The notes under the pieces: model-generated | What the model saw: the letters and a program-made list of their open reading frames with translations, nothing else | The model's database searches: none | What the model was told of the DNA's origin: nothing | In this document: one piece after another, positions 7,494 to 15,816 of the stretch | Numbering within the stretch: position 1 is the stretch's first letter | Layout: each line of letters opens with the position of its first letter | Source: an uncultured Lentisphaerota bacterium | GTDB lineage: Bacteria > Verrucomicrobiota > Kiritimatiellia > CAIQIC01 | Direction of reading: 5' to 3' | NCBI GenBank assembly: GCA_903912445.1 | Contig: CAIWHP010000008.1 | Location: forward strand, 1-52,919 | DNA length: 52,919 nucleotides | Made by a program: the position numbers and the translations under genes

Positions 7494-8624
7494 ATGACGC
7501 CCGCCGCATCCGCCGACCGCGTCCGGCAGGCGCGGGAGTACGAGAGCCTGCACAACCGTCTGTTCGTGGTGCGGCTCCTGTTGACGGCGCTGGTGCTGGC
7601 GCTGTTTCACTTTGCGGGCGGCTCGGCGCAGCTGGCCGCCGGCCTGCGCGCGCACTGCGGCGCCTGGTGGCCGGTGACCAACGGCCTCTACGTCCTGACC
7701 GCGGTGTTCGGCTTTGCCGCCTTTGCCTTCCCCCTCTCGTTCTACGAGGAGCATGCCCTCGAGCGCCGCTACGGGCTGAGCCGCCAGACGTTCGGCGGCT
7801 GGCTGTGGGATTACCTCAAGGGCCTCCTGCTCGAGCTCGCGCTCGCGCTGGTCTTCTTCGAGGTGCTCTACGCGCTGCTGCGCTGGGCGCCCAACGGCTG
7901 GTGGCTGCTGGCGACGGCCTTCTACGTCGTGTTCAGCGTCGGCCTCAGCGCCATCGCGCCCGTGTTGATCATGCCGCTCTTCCACAAGTTCGAGCCGCTC
8001 GACAACCCGGAGCTGGTGGCGCGCGTCACCGCGTTTGCGCAGCGGGCCGGTCTCAAGGTCACCGGCGTCTTCCGCTGGGGTCTTGCCGCGAAGACCGCGA
8101 CCGCCAACGCCGCGCTCGCCGGCCTCGGCAGCACGCGGCGCATCATTCTCGGCGACACGCTCCTGACCGGCTACTCCACCGAGGAGATCCTCGCCGTGCT
8201 CGCGCACGAGCTGGGGCACCAGCGGCACCACGACCTCACGCGGCTGCTGGTCGTGGGTACCGCGCTGGCCGGCCTGGGCTTCTGGCTGCTGCATCTCGTC
8301 CTCGAGAAACTGTCCGCGGCCGCGGGCTTCGCCGGCGCCGCCGACATCGCCGGTTTTCCGATCCTGGTCTTCTGCCTGTTTCTCTTCTCGCTGGTGACGA
8401 TGCCGCTGGTGAACTGGTACTCGCGGCGCCGCGAGTATGCCGCCGACGCCTATGCCGTCGCCCCGCTCGGCGCCGCGGCGCCGCTCGTCAACGCGCTGGA
8501 AAAGCTTGCGCTGCAGAACCTCGACGACCGCGCGCCCGCGGCCTGGATCGAGTTCCTGCTGCACAGCCACCCCTCGATCGCCCGCCGCGTCGCCGCCGCC
8601 CGCGCCGCGGAGGCGCATGGCTAG
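7494..8624 (+). CDS. M48-family CAAX prenyl protease-like (Ste24) membrane metallopeptidase
   Basis: The product has 376 residues with about seven membrane segments. Zinc site: HELGH at 238-242 and the third ligand Glu near 314 in RRREYAADAY. The Ste24 signature SFYEEHALERRYGLSRQTF is at about 82-100 and HSHPSIARR is near the C-terminus. The family cleaves membrane-proximal or misfolded proteins; a CAAX substrate is unlikely in bacteria. It starts two bases after parB. A pair of TTCCAAGSCTTGGAA palindromes follows the stop codon directly. Confidence 0.92.
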   Translation: MTPAASADRVRQAREYESLHNRLFVVRLLLTALVLALFHFAGGSAQLAAGLRAHCGAWWPVTNGLYVLTAVFGFAAFAFPLSFYEEHALERRYGLSRQTFGGWLWDYLKGLLLELALALVFFEVLYALLRWAPNGWWLLATAFYVVFSVGLSAIAPVLIMPLFHKFEPLDNPELVARVTAFAQRAGLKVTGVFRWGLAAKTATANAALAGLGSTRRIILGDTLLTGYSTEEILAVLAHELGHQRHHDLTRLLVVGTALAGLGFWLLHLVLEKLSAAAGFAGAADIAGFPILVFCLFLFSLVTMPLVNWYSRRREYAADAYAVAPLGAAAPLVNALEKLALQNLDDRAPAAWIEFLLHSHPSIARRVAAARAAEAHG

Positions 8625-8625
8625 G

Positions 8626-8674
8626 TTTTCCAACCCTTGGAAAAACCGGGGGTGCGGGTTTCCAAGCCTTGGAA
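8626..8674. repeat. Phased palindrome cluster 1 (two copies, centres 8635 and 8667)
   Basis: TTCCAACCCTTGGAA and TTCCAAGCCTTGGAA have centres 32 bases apart. The array starts one base after the M48 stop codon. It belongs to the dispersed family described in the findings. Confidence 0.85.
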
Positions 8675-8745
8675 CGTTCCGCGCGCGGAAGGCGTTGCCG
8701 GGCGCGGTGCGGCACCCTGCGACGCGGTTGCACGAAAGGAACAAC

Positions 8746-9444
8746 ATGAAAACCAGATGCATCCTGCCGCTGCTCACGCTCGCGCTGGCCGCGCAACTGT
8801 TCTCCGGCTGCACTTCCACCATGCAGTACGCCAAAGCACCGACGATAAAATATCTTGAGAGCGGTGGCGGGGCTGCGGAAGCCGATAAGCAAGAGGTCCG
8901 CGCCGACCGGATGCTGGTCTGGAAGGCGTGGCTGGAGCTCGAGGTCTGGAACGTCAGCAACGCGGTCGCGCGGGCGGTGGCCCTCGCGCAGCAGCAGGGC
9001 GGTTTCGTGGAGCAGAAATCCGGGAACGAGGAAACCGAGGCCAGCCTGCGCTTGCGCGTGCCGGTGGAACAACTCAAGACGGCCGTCGGCGCCTTGGAGG
9101 AACTCGGCACGGTGACGCGCCGTAACCTGTCGTCGGAGGACGTGACGGAGCAGTACGTGGACGTCGAGGCGCGCCTGAAGAACAAGCTCGTGCTGCGCGA
9201 CCGGCTCAAGCAACTGCTCGACAAGGCAACGGGCGTCAAGGACGTGCTCGCCATCGAGACGGAGCTCAACCGCGTGCAGTCCGATATCGATGCGATGACC
9301 GCGCGGCTCAAGGCGCTCAAGGGTCAGGCGGATCTGGCGACGATCGAGGTGAGCTTCACGCGTAAGGCGATTCTCGGCCCGCTGGGCTACGTGTGCCACG
9401 GCCTGTGGTGGTGCGTGGAGAAACTGTTTGTCATCCGCGACTGA
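8746..9444 (+). CDS. DUF4349-like lipoprotein
   Basis: The product has 232 residues. The ATG at 8746 follows CGAAAGGAACAAC. The lipobox LFSGC ends a short signal peptide, so the protein is likely membrane-anchored by acylated Cys. The body has the DUF4349 pattern: a beta segment on VRADRMLVWKAWLELEVWNV, the conserved LRLRVPVEQLKTAVGALEEL, the NLSSEDVTEQYVDVEARLKN signature, then a long helix (about 145-200) likely to be coiled coil. The usual C-terminal membrane helix is short or absent. Cellular role unknown for the family. Confidence 0.8.
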   Translation: MKTRCILPLLTLALAAQLFSGCTSTMQYAKAPTIKYLESGGGAAEADKQEVRADRMLVWKAWLELEVWNVSNAVARAVALAQQQGGFVEQKSGNEETEASLRLRVPVEQLKTAVGALEELGTVTRRNLSSEDVTEQYVDVEARLKNKLVLRDRLKQLLDKATGVKDVLAIETELNRVQSDIDAMTARLKALKGQADLATIEVSFTRKAILGPLGYVCHGLWWCVEKLFVIRD

Positions 9445-9561
9445 CCGCCCCTGAATTCTTGCGAATAATATTTTAAGATTTGCTTGAACTTACCGGACGA
9501 ATGCGGCAAAGAAATCCGCGCGGCAAGTGCCCCCAGTCAATTTGAAAGGAAGTACACAATC

Positions 9562-9783
9562 ATGGCTACCGGAACAGTTAAGTGGTTCAACGAGAAGAAG
9601 GGCTACGGTTTCATCGTCCCCGACGGCATGGACCTCGACGTGTTTGTCCACTACAGCGTCATCCAGATCGAGGGCTTCAAGACGCTCGCCGAGGGCGAGA
9701 AGGTCCAGTTTGAAATGACGCAGGACGTCAAGGGCGCCCGCGCCACGGCGGTCCAGCGGCTCGGCGGCGGCACGCCGGCCTGA
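9562..9783 (+). CDS. Cold-shock domain protein
   Basis: The product has 73 residues, the standard length. RNP1 (KGYGFIVP) and RNP2 (VFVHYS) are intact after GTVKWFN. The ATG follows GAAAGGAAGTACACAATC. It is a single-stranded nucleic-acid-binding OB-fold protein acting as RNA chaperone. A region of about 115 bases upstream (9445-9561), A/T-rich at its start, may provide the long structured leader typical of csp genes, but no clear promoter was assigned. Confidence 0.95.
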   Translation: MATGTVKWFNEKKGYGFIVPDGMDLDVFVHYSVIQIEGFKTLAEGEKVQFEMTQDVKGARATAVQRLGGGTPA

Positions 9784-9837
9784 GCAGTGCGTTTCCCGCG
9801 CGCTCGCGGCTGGCCGGGAGGGGGCGGAGCAAACATC

Positions 9838-10371
9838 GTGCAGGATCGCAACATCGCTTTACTCGGTTTCATGGGTACCGGCAAGAGCACCGTCGCCAGC
9901 CTGCTGGCGCGGCGGCTCGGGCGGCGCGTGGTCGAGATGGATGCCGTCATCGAGCAGCGCGCCGGCAAGCCGATCTCCGCCATCTTCGCCGAGGACGGCG
10001 AGCCGCATTTCCGCCAGCTCGAGCGGACGCTCGTGCAGGAGCTGGCCGCGCAGCGCGGCCTCGTCATCTCCTGCGGCGGCGGGGTCGTGCTCAACCCCGC
10101 CAACGTCCGCGACCTCGCCGCGACCGGGCTCGTCGTCTGCCTGACGGCAGCCCCGCAGGTCGTGCTCCAGCGCGTCGCCGCGGCGAACCACCGCCCGCTG
10201 CTGGAGGGCGGCGACAAGGAACAAAAAATCCTCGCCCTGCTCGCCAGCCGCAGCGCGCTGTATGCAGCCGTGCCCCATGGCCTTGACACGTCCGCCCGCA
10301 CGCCGGAAGAAATCACCGACCTGGTCCTCGCCCTGTTCAGCCAGCCTGCGCCCGCTGCGCAGAGAAATTGA
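9838..10371 (+). CDS. aroK: Shikimate kinase
   Basis: The product has 177 residues. A GTG start at 9838 is chosen because GGCGGAG lies 8 bases upstream and the protein then begins just before the first beta strand. Walker A GFMGTGKST is at 10-18, the shikimate-binding Asp and Arg lie in the DAVIEQRAG to FRQLE region, SCGGGVVL is near 80 and the LID arginine occurs in NHRPLL. It phosphorylates shikimate at the 3-hydroxyl in the aromatic amino-acid pathway. No other aro gene is adjacent. Confidence 0.93.
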   Translation: MQDRNIALLGFMGTGKSTVASLLARRLGRRVVEMDAVIEQRAGKPISAIFAEDGEPHFRQLERTLVQELAAQRGLVISCGGGVVLNPANVRDLAATGLVVCLTAAPQVVLQRVAAANHRPLLEGGDKEQKILALLASRSALYAAVPHGLDTSARTPEEITDLVLALFSQPAPAAQRN

Positions 10372-10373
10372 AC

Positions 10374-11180
10374 ATGCGCGCTTTCGAAAACGCCCCGCCG
10401 CCGCTGCCGCCGCCCTCGCCGTGGCAGCGTCTCAAGAAATGGCTCGGCCCGCTCGGCCTCGCGTTGGTGCTGCTTTTCAAGTTTGGCGCCAAGCTGAAGT
10501 TTGTGCTGATCCCGCTGCTCAAATGGCTGCCGGTCGCGCTCAAGACCGGCGGCACGATGTTCCTGAGCATCGGCATCTACGCGATGCAGTGGGGCTGGTG
10601 GTTCGCGCTCGGCTTCGTGCTGCTGCTGCTCGTCCACGAGTGCGGCCATCTGTTCGCCGCGCGCCGCGTCGGCCTGAAGGTCGGCGCGCCGGTGTTCATC
10701 CCCTTCATGGGCGCGTTCATCGCGCTCAAGGAGGCGCCGCACAACGCGTGGATCGAGGCCCAGGTGGCCATCGGCGGCCCGCTCGTCGGCGCCGCCGGCG
10801 CGCTCGCCTGCGACGGCCTATTCCTGCTGACCGGCAACCCGCTCTTCCGCGCGCTCGCCTTCACCGGCTACATGCTGAACCTGTTCAATCTCATCCCGGT
10901 CGGCTTCCTCGACGGCGGCCGCGTCGTCAAGGCGCTCTCGCCCTGGCTCTGGGTGGTGGGCGCGGTGGTGATGGTGGCGCTGCTCGTCTACCGCTTCAAC
11001 CTGCTGCTGCTGATCGTGCTCGCGCTCGCCGTGCCGCAGCTCATCGGGCTCTTCCGCCGCCGCACGCCGGCGGAGGAACGCTGGTTCGAGGTCACCCCCG
11101 GCCAGCGGCAGTTCATGGCGCTGCTCTACTTCGGCCTGATGGCCCTGCTCGCGTTCGGCCTGCACATGACGCAGCTGTGA
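10374..11180 (+). CDS. M50-family site-2-protease-like membrane metallopeptidase
   Basis: The product has 268 residues. The ATG at 10374 lies two bases after the aroK stop; an in-frame TTG overlaps that stop but has no better ribosome-binding site. The Pro-rich N-terminus is cytoplasmic. Zinc ligands are HECGH at 88-92 and Asp180 in NLIPVGFLDGGRV. Five to six hydrophobic segments follow. The family performs intramembrane proteolysis; no PDZ domain is present, so it belongs to the short, standalone group. Substrate unknown. Confidence 0.9.
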   Translation: MRAFENAPPPLPPPSPWQRLKKWLGPLGLALVLLFKFGAKLKFVLIPLLKWLPVALKTGGTMFLSIGIYAMQWGWWFALGFVLLLLVHECGHLFAARRVGLKVGAPVFIPFMGAFIALKEAPHNAWIEAQVAIGGPLVGAAGALACDGLFLLTGNPLFRALAFTGYMLNLFNLIPVGFLDGGRVVKALSPWLWVVGAVVMVALLVYRFNLLLLIVLALAVPQLIGLFRRRTPAEERWFEVTPGQRQFMALLYFGLMALLAFGLHMTQL

Positions 11181-11204
11181 TGGTGTCTCGGCTGGAGAAG
11201 ACTT

Positions 11205-11287
11205 AACCACAGGGTACGCAGAGGTCCGCCGGGGTCACAGAGGAAAACCTCCGTGAACCTCCTCTTACCTCCGCGACCTCTGTGGTT
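11205..11287. repeat. Nested imperfect palindrome with ACCACAG termini
   Basis: AACCACA (11205) pairs with TGTGGTT (to 11287), GAGGTC with GACCTC inside it, and an inner hairpin CAC-A-GAGG-AAAA-CCTC-C-GTG sits in the middle. It is non-coding. A fragment of similar sequence (GCACAAAGGCACAGAG) occurs at about 4338. It is likely a dispersed intergenic repeat. Confidence 0.6.
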
Positions 11288-11778
11288 CATGCTCGTCCTC
11301 GCCAGGGCCGCACGGAAAGCAGCAGAGGATTCACCGCCGCTAAGGCCGCCAAGGAGGGAAGGCTGAGCAGCCGCACACCAGCCCCGCCGGCCGTTGCAGG
11401 CCGCACGACCCAGCCATCCGCCGCCGACCAACGCGAAAGGGGGCTTAGAACGCACCGTTTGGCTCGCGATATACAAATCGTCTTTATGCAGGCTGCGGCA
11501 CTTCCGCATAAAGACAACTTCCACTGACTGAGAAAATAATTCTGTTTTCCTAAACACCTGCCAAACAAGCCGGTTTGCCACTTGTAAAGAGGCGGCAGCG
11601 TTCCTATGCTGCCGCCGTGCTGAGAAAAAACGGCTGCATAAGGACAACTTGTAGTTCGTTCAATAACACTGTTCGGCGAAGGAGAGGAAATGCAGCACTG
11701 TTAACATGGGTGATTGCGCAAACGAAGTATCAACATCGGCCACGCCGTGAAATGTTCGAACCAGAAGGAAACGTGAAC
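11288..11778. other. Non-coding stretch with hairpins; possible left boundary of a cassette array
   Basis: There is no convincing gene. A perfect 10-bp stem GTCTTTATGC/GCATAAAGAC lies at 11480-11515 and an 8-bp stem GGCGGCAG/CTGCCGCC at 11591-11616. GCATAARGACAACTT occurs twice (11506 and 11636). A GTTCGGC box at 11671-11677 is followed at once by GAAGGAGAGGAAATG, the usual look of an integron cassette 5' end, but the matching left arm is not clear. Confidence 0.4.
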
Positions 11779-12123
11779 ATGAAAGACATTCTTCCATATG
11801 TTGCGCCCAGCCTCATGGGGCTTGGACTTGTCCTAGCAATTCTTGGCGTGGCCATCGAGGCAAATCGTCGCGCTAAAGTTGAAGCCACTCCCCCGTTCGA
11901 CGCGCGTGGTCGCCTGCTCGTGTCACGGAAAGTCATTCTGGCGGGCGGTGCGTTTTTGGGCATCGGCGGTCTGCTGATGTTCGCTCCTGGCATGCCAACA
12001 TTTGGGCAAAGCGACTGGTGGGCCGGCGCGTTCTTTGGTTTCCTGCTGTGCTACTTCATTCATCTGGCCGCGAAACTCCGGCGCAGTCTGGCAGCCACCC
12101 GAAAGCCTGAGGCAAAAACATGA
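11779..12123 (+). CDS. Small two-helix membrane protein (cassette A)
   Basis: Not recognised. The product has 114 residues, and the ATG follows GAAGGAAACGTGAAC. Helix 1 lies around residues 5-28 (YVAPSLMGLGLVLAILGVAI), and a hydrophobic pair follows at about 57-100 (ILAGGAFLGIGGLLMF and WAGAFFGFLLCYFIHLAA), with a positively charged tail. It is less GC-rich than its neighbours. It is followed after 90 bases by an attC-like fold (12213-12268). That context suggests an integron-type gene cassette of unknown function. Confidence 0.6.
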   Translation: MKDILPYVAPSLMGLGLVLAILGVAIEANRRAKVEATPPFDARGRLLVSRKVILAGGAFLGIGGLLMFAPGMPTFGQSDWWAGAFFGFLLCYFIHLAAKLRRSLAATRKPEAKT

Positions 12124-12212
12124 CGAAGACAGTATTCCTCACGAAGGGGCCATATCGTGAACTTCTGCCACGGAAAGTGCAGATATGCTCTTTGTCCCGC
12201 GAATGAGGATGA

Positions 12213-12268
12213 GCCGAACCAGCAAATGCTGGGTACGGCTTTGCCGCCCCAGATTTGCGGCGTTGGCC
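12213..12268. repeat. attC-like recombination site 1
   Basis: The outer boxes are GCCGAAC (12213) and GTTGGCC (12262). Inside, GCAAAT pairs with ATTTGC and CTGGG with CCCAG, with one unpaired G between the two blocks on the left arm. A CGGC-TTT-GCCG tip closes the fold. A paired stem, an extrahelical base and short unpaired spacers next to terminal AAC/GTT boxes are the features of integron attC sites. The R boxes deviate from RYYYAAC/GTTRRRY. Confidence 0.55.
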
Positions 12269-12289
12269 GACTGGATAAGGAGTAACGAT

Positions 12290-12880
12290 ATGGAAACCGT
12301 ACTTGGTCTCATCGTTGGTATTGGTCTCAGTGCCGCCTGCGGTTTTCGCGTGTTTGTGCCCTTGATGGGCATGAGTATTGCGGCGCTCTCGGGCCACATA
12401 ACACTGGGTTCGGGGTTCGAATGGATCGGGACGTGGACGGCTCTGCTTGCATTTACGACCGCAACCGTCCTTGAGATAGGCACGTATTATGTGCCCTGGG
12501 TTGACAATATGATGGATGCCATCATGACGCCCGCCGCTATCGTAGCTGGCACCATCGTCACCGCGTCGATGGTTGGCGATGTTTCACCCTTTCTGAGATG
12601 GTCTCTCGCCGTTATTGCAGGCGGTGGTGTTGCTGGGATTGTCCAAGGTGGGACGGTTGCACTACGCGCTGGTTCGTCCGGCACGACGGGGGGCGCTGCA
12701 AACCCAATCGTATCAACGATGGAGATGATCGGCTCTATCCTGGTGACGATTCTCGCGATTGTGCTCCCCATCCTTTGTCTCTTGGCCGTGATCTGGATCT
12801 GTTACAAAATGATCACCAAGATGGCACGCTCGGCCTTCATCAGGAACCTCTTTGTGCGAAAGCAAAGTGCTTCGGCGTAG
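12290..12880 (+). CDS. DUF4126-family membrane protein (cassette B)
   Basis: The product has 196 residues. The ATG follows ATAAGGAGTAACGAT, 21 bases after the attC-like GTT box, the tight spacing typical of cassettes. The start METVLGLIVGIGLSAACGFR and the motifs ATVLEIGTYYVPWVDN and RWSLAVIAGGGVAGIVQG are characteristic of DUF4126. Four to five membrane helices are visible. The function of the family is unknown. A second attC-like fold starts 20 bases after the stop. Composition is lower in GC than the core genes. Confidence 0.85.
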   Translation: METVLGLIVGIGLSAACGFRVFVPLMGMSIAALSGHITLGSGFEWIGTWTALLAFTTATVLEIGTYYVPWVDNMMDAIMTPAAIVAGTIVTASMVGDVSPFLRWSLAVIAGGGVAGIVQGGTVALRAGSSGTTGGAANPIVSTMEMIGSILVTILAIVLPILCLLAVIWICYKMITKMARSAFIRNLFVRKQSASA

Positions 12881-12899
12881 GCACGGCGAAACTGAATCT

Positions 12900-12970
12900 G
12901 GCCAACCAGAGCGTCGATCGTACGGCTCACCCTCGGCGGGTTCGCCATCCGGTCACGCTTGTCGTTCGTC
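12900..12970. repeat. attC-like recombination site 2
   Basis: The outer boxes are GGCCAAC (12900) and GTTCGTC (12964). AGCGT pairs with ACGCT, an unpaired C follows on the left arm, then GATCG pairs with CGGTC. GGC/GCC and ACCC/GGGT close the tip. The spacers CAG and TGTC are unpaired. The fold has the same design as site 1 but a different sequence, as expected of attC sites. Confidence 0.55.
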
Positions 12971-13419
12971 GCCTCATGTGGCCTCATAAATACGAGACAA
13001 GGCCATTATATTGGACTTTCCACGTACTTCCGCGCCGGCGGGGGTGAAAAAGTGAATTGCGGCAGCCGGTACCTGAGCTGCGGCGGTGACCAAATAAGCT
13101 CCGGTAGTCACCGCCGTCGGGGCTGGGGCACGGCACCGAGTGCGCCGTGGCCGCCGGCTTCGACCCTTTGATTACCCTGGTTTGGCACCGCGGCTGCGGT
13201 GCTGGCGTCCCTTTCGGAGCGGTCCTGCTCTGCGGAGCACGCCCTCCAAACAGATCTTCCGCCCCTTCGGAAATTCGCGAGCTTCGCGTAATTCGCGGTG
13301 CTGCTTCTGCTCCTGCCCGCGGCCCGCCTGCGCGGCTCCGGCCATCCGTGGCATCCGTGAAAATCTATGCTGATTTTCTTCTTGCGGGACGGCGCGGCCG
13401 TGGTGCCTCGCGGTTGGGC
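12971..13419. other. Non-coding stretch with one strong hairpin
   Basis: CGGCGGTGAC (13081-13090) and GTCACCGCCG (13107-13116) form a perfect 10-bp stem with a 16-base loop. The rest contains low-information fragments such as a tandem ATCCGTGGC/ATCCGTGAA near 13347 and repeated AATTCGCG. No gene was found before the promoter at 13420. Confidence 0.5.
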
Positions 13420-13447
13420 TTGACGCGGGCGGCGGCGCTTCTATGCT
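13420..13447 (+). promoter_or_regulatory. Promoter of the GH127 operon
   Basis: TTGACG (13420-13425), a 16-base spacer and TATGCT (13442-13447), 38 bases before the ATG at 13486. An ACAAAGGAG ribosome-binding site follows. Confidence 0.7.
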
Positions 13448-13485
13448 GGGGCGCGTTCGTCCCTAATCGCACAAAGGAGCACACC

Positions 13486-15816
13486 ATGCGCAGCTGGATC
13501 GTCGGTCTGGGTTTGATGTTGGGCGCGGCGGGTGCGGCGCAGAGCGATTATCCCTTCCAGCCGGTGCCCTTCACGGCGGTACACGTGCAGGATAATTTCT
13601 GGACGCCGCGCATCGAGACCAACCGCCAGACGACCGTCTGGTATGACTTCAAGAAGTGCGAGGAGACCGGGCGCAACGACAACTTCGCCAAGGCCGCCGG
13701 GCTGATGCCGGGCGAGTTCAAGGGCATTCCCTACGACGACTCCGATGTCTACAAGGTGATCGAAGGCGCCAGTTACTCGCTCGCGCTCCAGCCCGATGCC
13801 AAGCTCGACAAATACCTCGACGACCTCATCGCGAAGATCGCCGCGGCGCAGGAGCCGGATGGCTACATCTATACCGCGCGCCGCCTGTTCCCGCCGGAGA
13901 AGATGCCCGGCATGTCCGGCAAGGAGCGCTGGCTCAACGAGGCGCACAGCCACGAGCTCTATAACGTCGGCCACATGTACGAGGCTGCCGTCGCGCATTT
14001 CCAGGCGACCGGCAAACGCACCTTGCTCGATGTGGCGATCAAGAATGCCAACCTGATCGCGCAGGAATTCGCGCCGGGCAAACACCAGCTCCCGCCGGGC
14101 CACGAGGAAATCGAGATTGGGCTGGCCAAGCTCTACCGCGCGACCGGCAACGAAAAATATCTGCAGCTCGCGAAATTCCTCATCGAGATCCGCGGCCGCC
14201 CGGAGACGCACAAGCTCTACGGCGCCTACAACCAGGACCATGTGCCGGTGGTCGAGCAGGCCGAGGCCGTCGGCCACGCGGTGCGCGCGGGCTACCTCTA
14301 TTCCGGCGTCGCCGACGTGGCCGCGCTGACCGGCGATGCCAAGCTGATCGCCGCGATTGACCGCATCTGGGACAACGTCGCCGGGAAAAAGCTGTATCTG
14401 ACCGGCGGCATCGGCGCGCGCCACGCGGGTGAGGCCTTCGGCGAGAACTACGAGCTGCCCAACGCCACCGCCTATAACGAGACGTGCGCCGCGATCGCCA
14501 ACGCGCTCTGGAACCAGCGCATGTTCCTGCTCCACGGCGAGGCGAAGTATGTAAACGTGCTCGAGCACGTCCTCTACAACGGCTTCCTCTCCGGCGTCGC
14601 GCTGACCGGCGACGCCTTCTTCTACCCGAATCCGCTCGAAAGCCGCGCCAACTACAAGCGCAGCCCGTGGTTCGGCACCTCGTGCTGCCCGGTCAACGTC
14701 GTGCGCATGGTGCCCAGCGTGCCCGGCTACATCTACGCGACGCGCGGCGACGCGCTCTTCGTCAACCTCTTCATCGGCGGCACCGCGAAGGTGCAGCTTG
14801 GCGGGCAGGCCGTGACGCTGACGCAGACGGGCGACTATCCGTGGGATGGCAAAATCAAACTCACCATCGCGCCCGGGAGGAAGATGAACTTCGCGCTCAA
14901 GCTGCGCATTCCTGGCTGGGCGCGCAACGAGCCGCTGTCCGGCGGTCTCTATCGCTATGCCGACCAGCAGCCGGAAACCTGGAGCGTGAAGGTCAACGGC
15001 ACTCCGCAAAGTTTCCAAGGGTTGGAAAATGGATACGCGGTTATTTCCAAAGCTTGGAAAACCGGCGACGTGGTCGAGCTGGACCTGCCGATGGATGTCC
15101 GCCGCGTGCTCGCGCGCGACGAGGTCAAGGCCGACCGGAACCGCTTCGCCGTCATGCGCGGCCCGCTCGTCTTCTGCGCCGAGGGCGCCGACAACGACGG
15201 CAAGGTGCTCGACAAAAAATTCCCCGGCGCCGTGCAGTTCGCCGTCAAGCGCCGGCCGGATTTGTTCGGCGGCGTGGTCACGCTGCGCATGACGCAGGGC
15301 GACCAGCCCGACGCGCTGACATTGATCCCGTATTGCATGTGGGAGAACCGCGGCCCGAACGAGATGGCGGCGTGGTTCCGTACCGTGATCACGCCGGATC
15401 CTTGGGCGGCTTCGTTCTGCCACGAAGCCGATGGCGCCGAGGCGTGCTTCGACGGCCAGCTGCCGAAGAAATCCAACGACCAAAAAATTCCGCGCATGAC
15501 GTGGTGGGACCACAAAGGCACCGCCGAATGGGTCGAGCGTACCTTTGAAAAGCCGACGCCCTTTTCCTCGTCGGAAGTGTATTGGTTCGACGACACCGGC
15601 AAAGGCGGCTGCCGGGTGCCGCAGAGCTGGAAGCTGCTCTATAAATCCGGCAACGACTGGAAACCCGTCGAGCCCACCGGCGACTACGGCGTCGCCAAGG
15701 ACAAGTTCAACGCCGTCACCTTCAAGCCCGTCACCACCACCGCCCTGCGCCTCGAAGTCCAGCTCCAACCAAAATTTTCCGGCGGCATCCTCGAGTGGCG
15801 GATGGGAAAGCCATGA
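13486..15816 (+). CDS. Secreted GH127-family glycosidase (beta-L-arabinofuranosidase-like)
   Basis: The product has 776 residues with a signal peptide cut near AAGAA at residues 14-18. The (alpha/alpha)6 catalytic domain carries the family zinc/cysteine centre: Glu332 and Cys334 in YNETCAA, and Cys400-Cys401 in FGTSCCP. In characterised GH127 enzymes the first Cys of the CC pair is the nucleophile. A beta domain follows, then a C-terminal extension (from about 690) resembling a discoidin/F5-8C carbohydrate-binding module. Residues about 509-525 (FQGLEN and SKAWKT) are encoded by two copies of the phased palindrome, inserted without breaking the frame in the beta domain. The next gene overlaps the stop (ATGA). 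The likely role is removal of arabinose from plant polysaccharides. Confidence 0.9.
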   Translation: MRSWIVGLGLMLGAAGAAQSDYPFQPVPFTAVHVQDNFWTPRIETNRQTTVWYDFKKCEETGRNDNFAKAAGLMPGEFKGIPYDDSDVYKVIEGASYSLALQPDAKLDKYLDDLIAKIAAAQEPDGYIYTARRLFPPEKMPGMSGKERWLNEAHSHELYNVGHMYEAAVAHFQATGKRTLLDVAIKNANLIAQEFAPGKHQLPPGHEEIEIGLAKLYRATGNEKYLQLAKFLIEIRGRPETHKLYGAYNQDHVPVVEQAEAVGHAVRAGYLYSGVADVAALTGDAKLIAAIDRIWDNVAGKKLYLTGGIGARHAGEAFGENYELPNATAYNETCAAIANALWNQRMFLLHGEAKYVNVLEHVLYNGFLSGVALTGDAFFYPNPLESRANYKRSPWFGTSCCPVNVVRMVPSVPGYIYATRGDALFVNLFIGGTAKVQLGGQAVTLTQTGDYPWDGKIKLTIAPGRKMNFALKLRIPGWARNEPLSGGLYRYADQQPETWSVKVNGTPQSFQGLENGYAVISKAWKTGDVVELDLPMDVRRVLARDEVKADRNRFAVMRGPLVFCAEGADNDGKVLDKKFPGAVQFAVKRRPDLFGGVVTLRMTQGDQPDALTLIPYCMWENRGPNEMAAWFRTVITPDPWAASFCHEADGAEACFDGQLPKKSNDQKIPRMTWWDHKGTAEWVERTFEKPTPFSSSEVYWFDDTGKGGCRVPQSWKLLYKSGNDWKPVEPTGDYGVAKDKFNAVTFKPVTTTALRLEVQLQPKFSGGILEWRMGKP
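15012..15060. repeat. Phased palindrome cluster 2, inside the GH127 gene (centres 15020 and 15052)
   Basis: TTCCAAGGGTTGGAA and TTCCAAAGCTTGGAA have centres 32 bases apart and lie entirely within coding sequence. They are translated as FQGLEN and SKAWKT. Confidence 0.85.

Noticed and set aside
11480-11515. The GTCTTTATGC hairpin as a terminator of the M50 gene
   Set aside because: It lies about 300 bases after the stop codon, has a 16-base loop and no T-run on the plus strand. It may belong to the cassette boundary instead.
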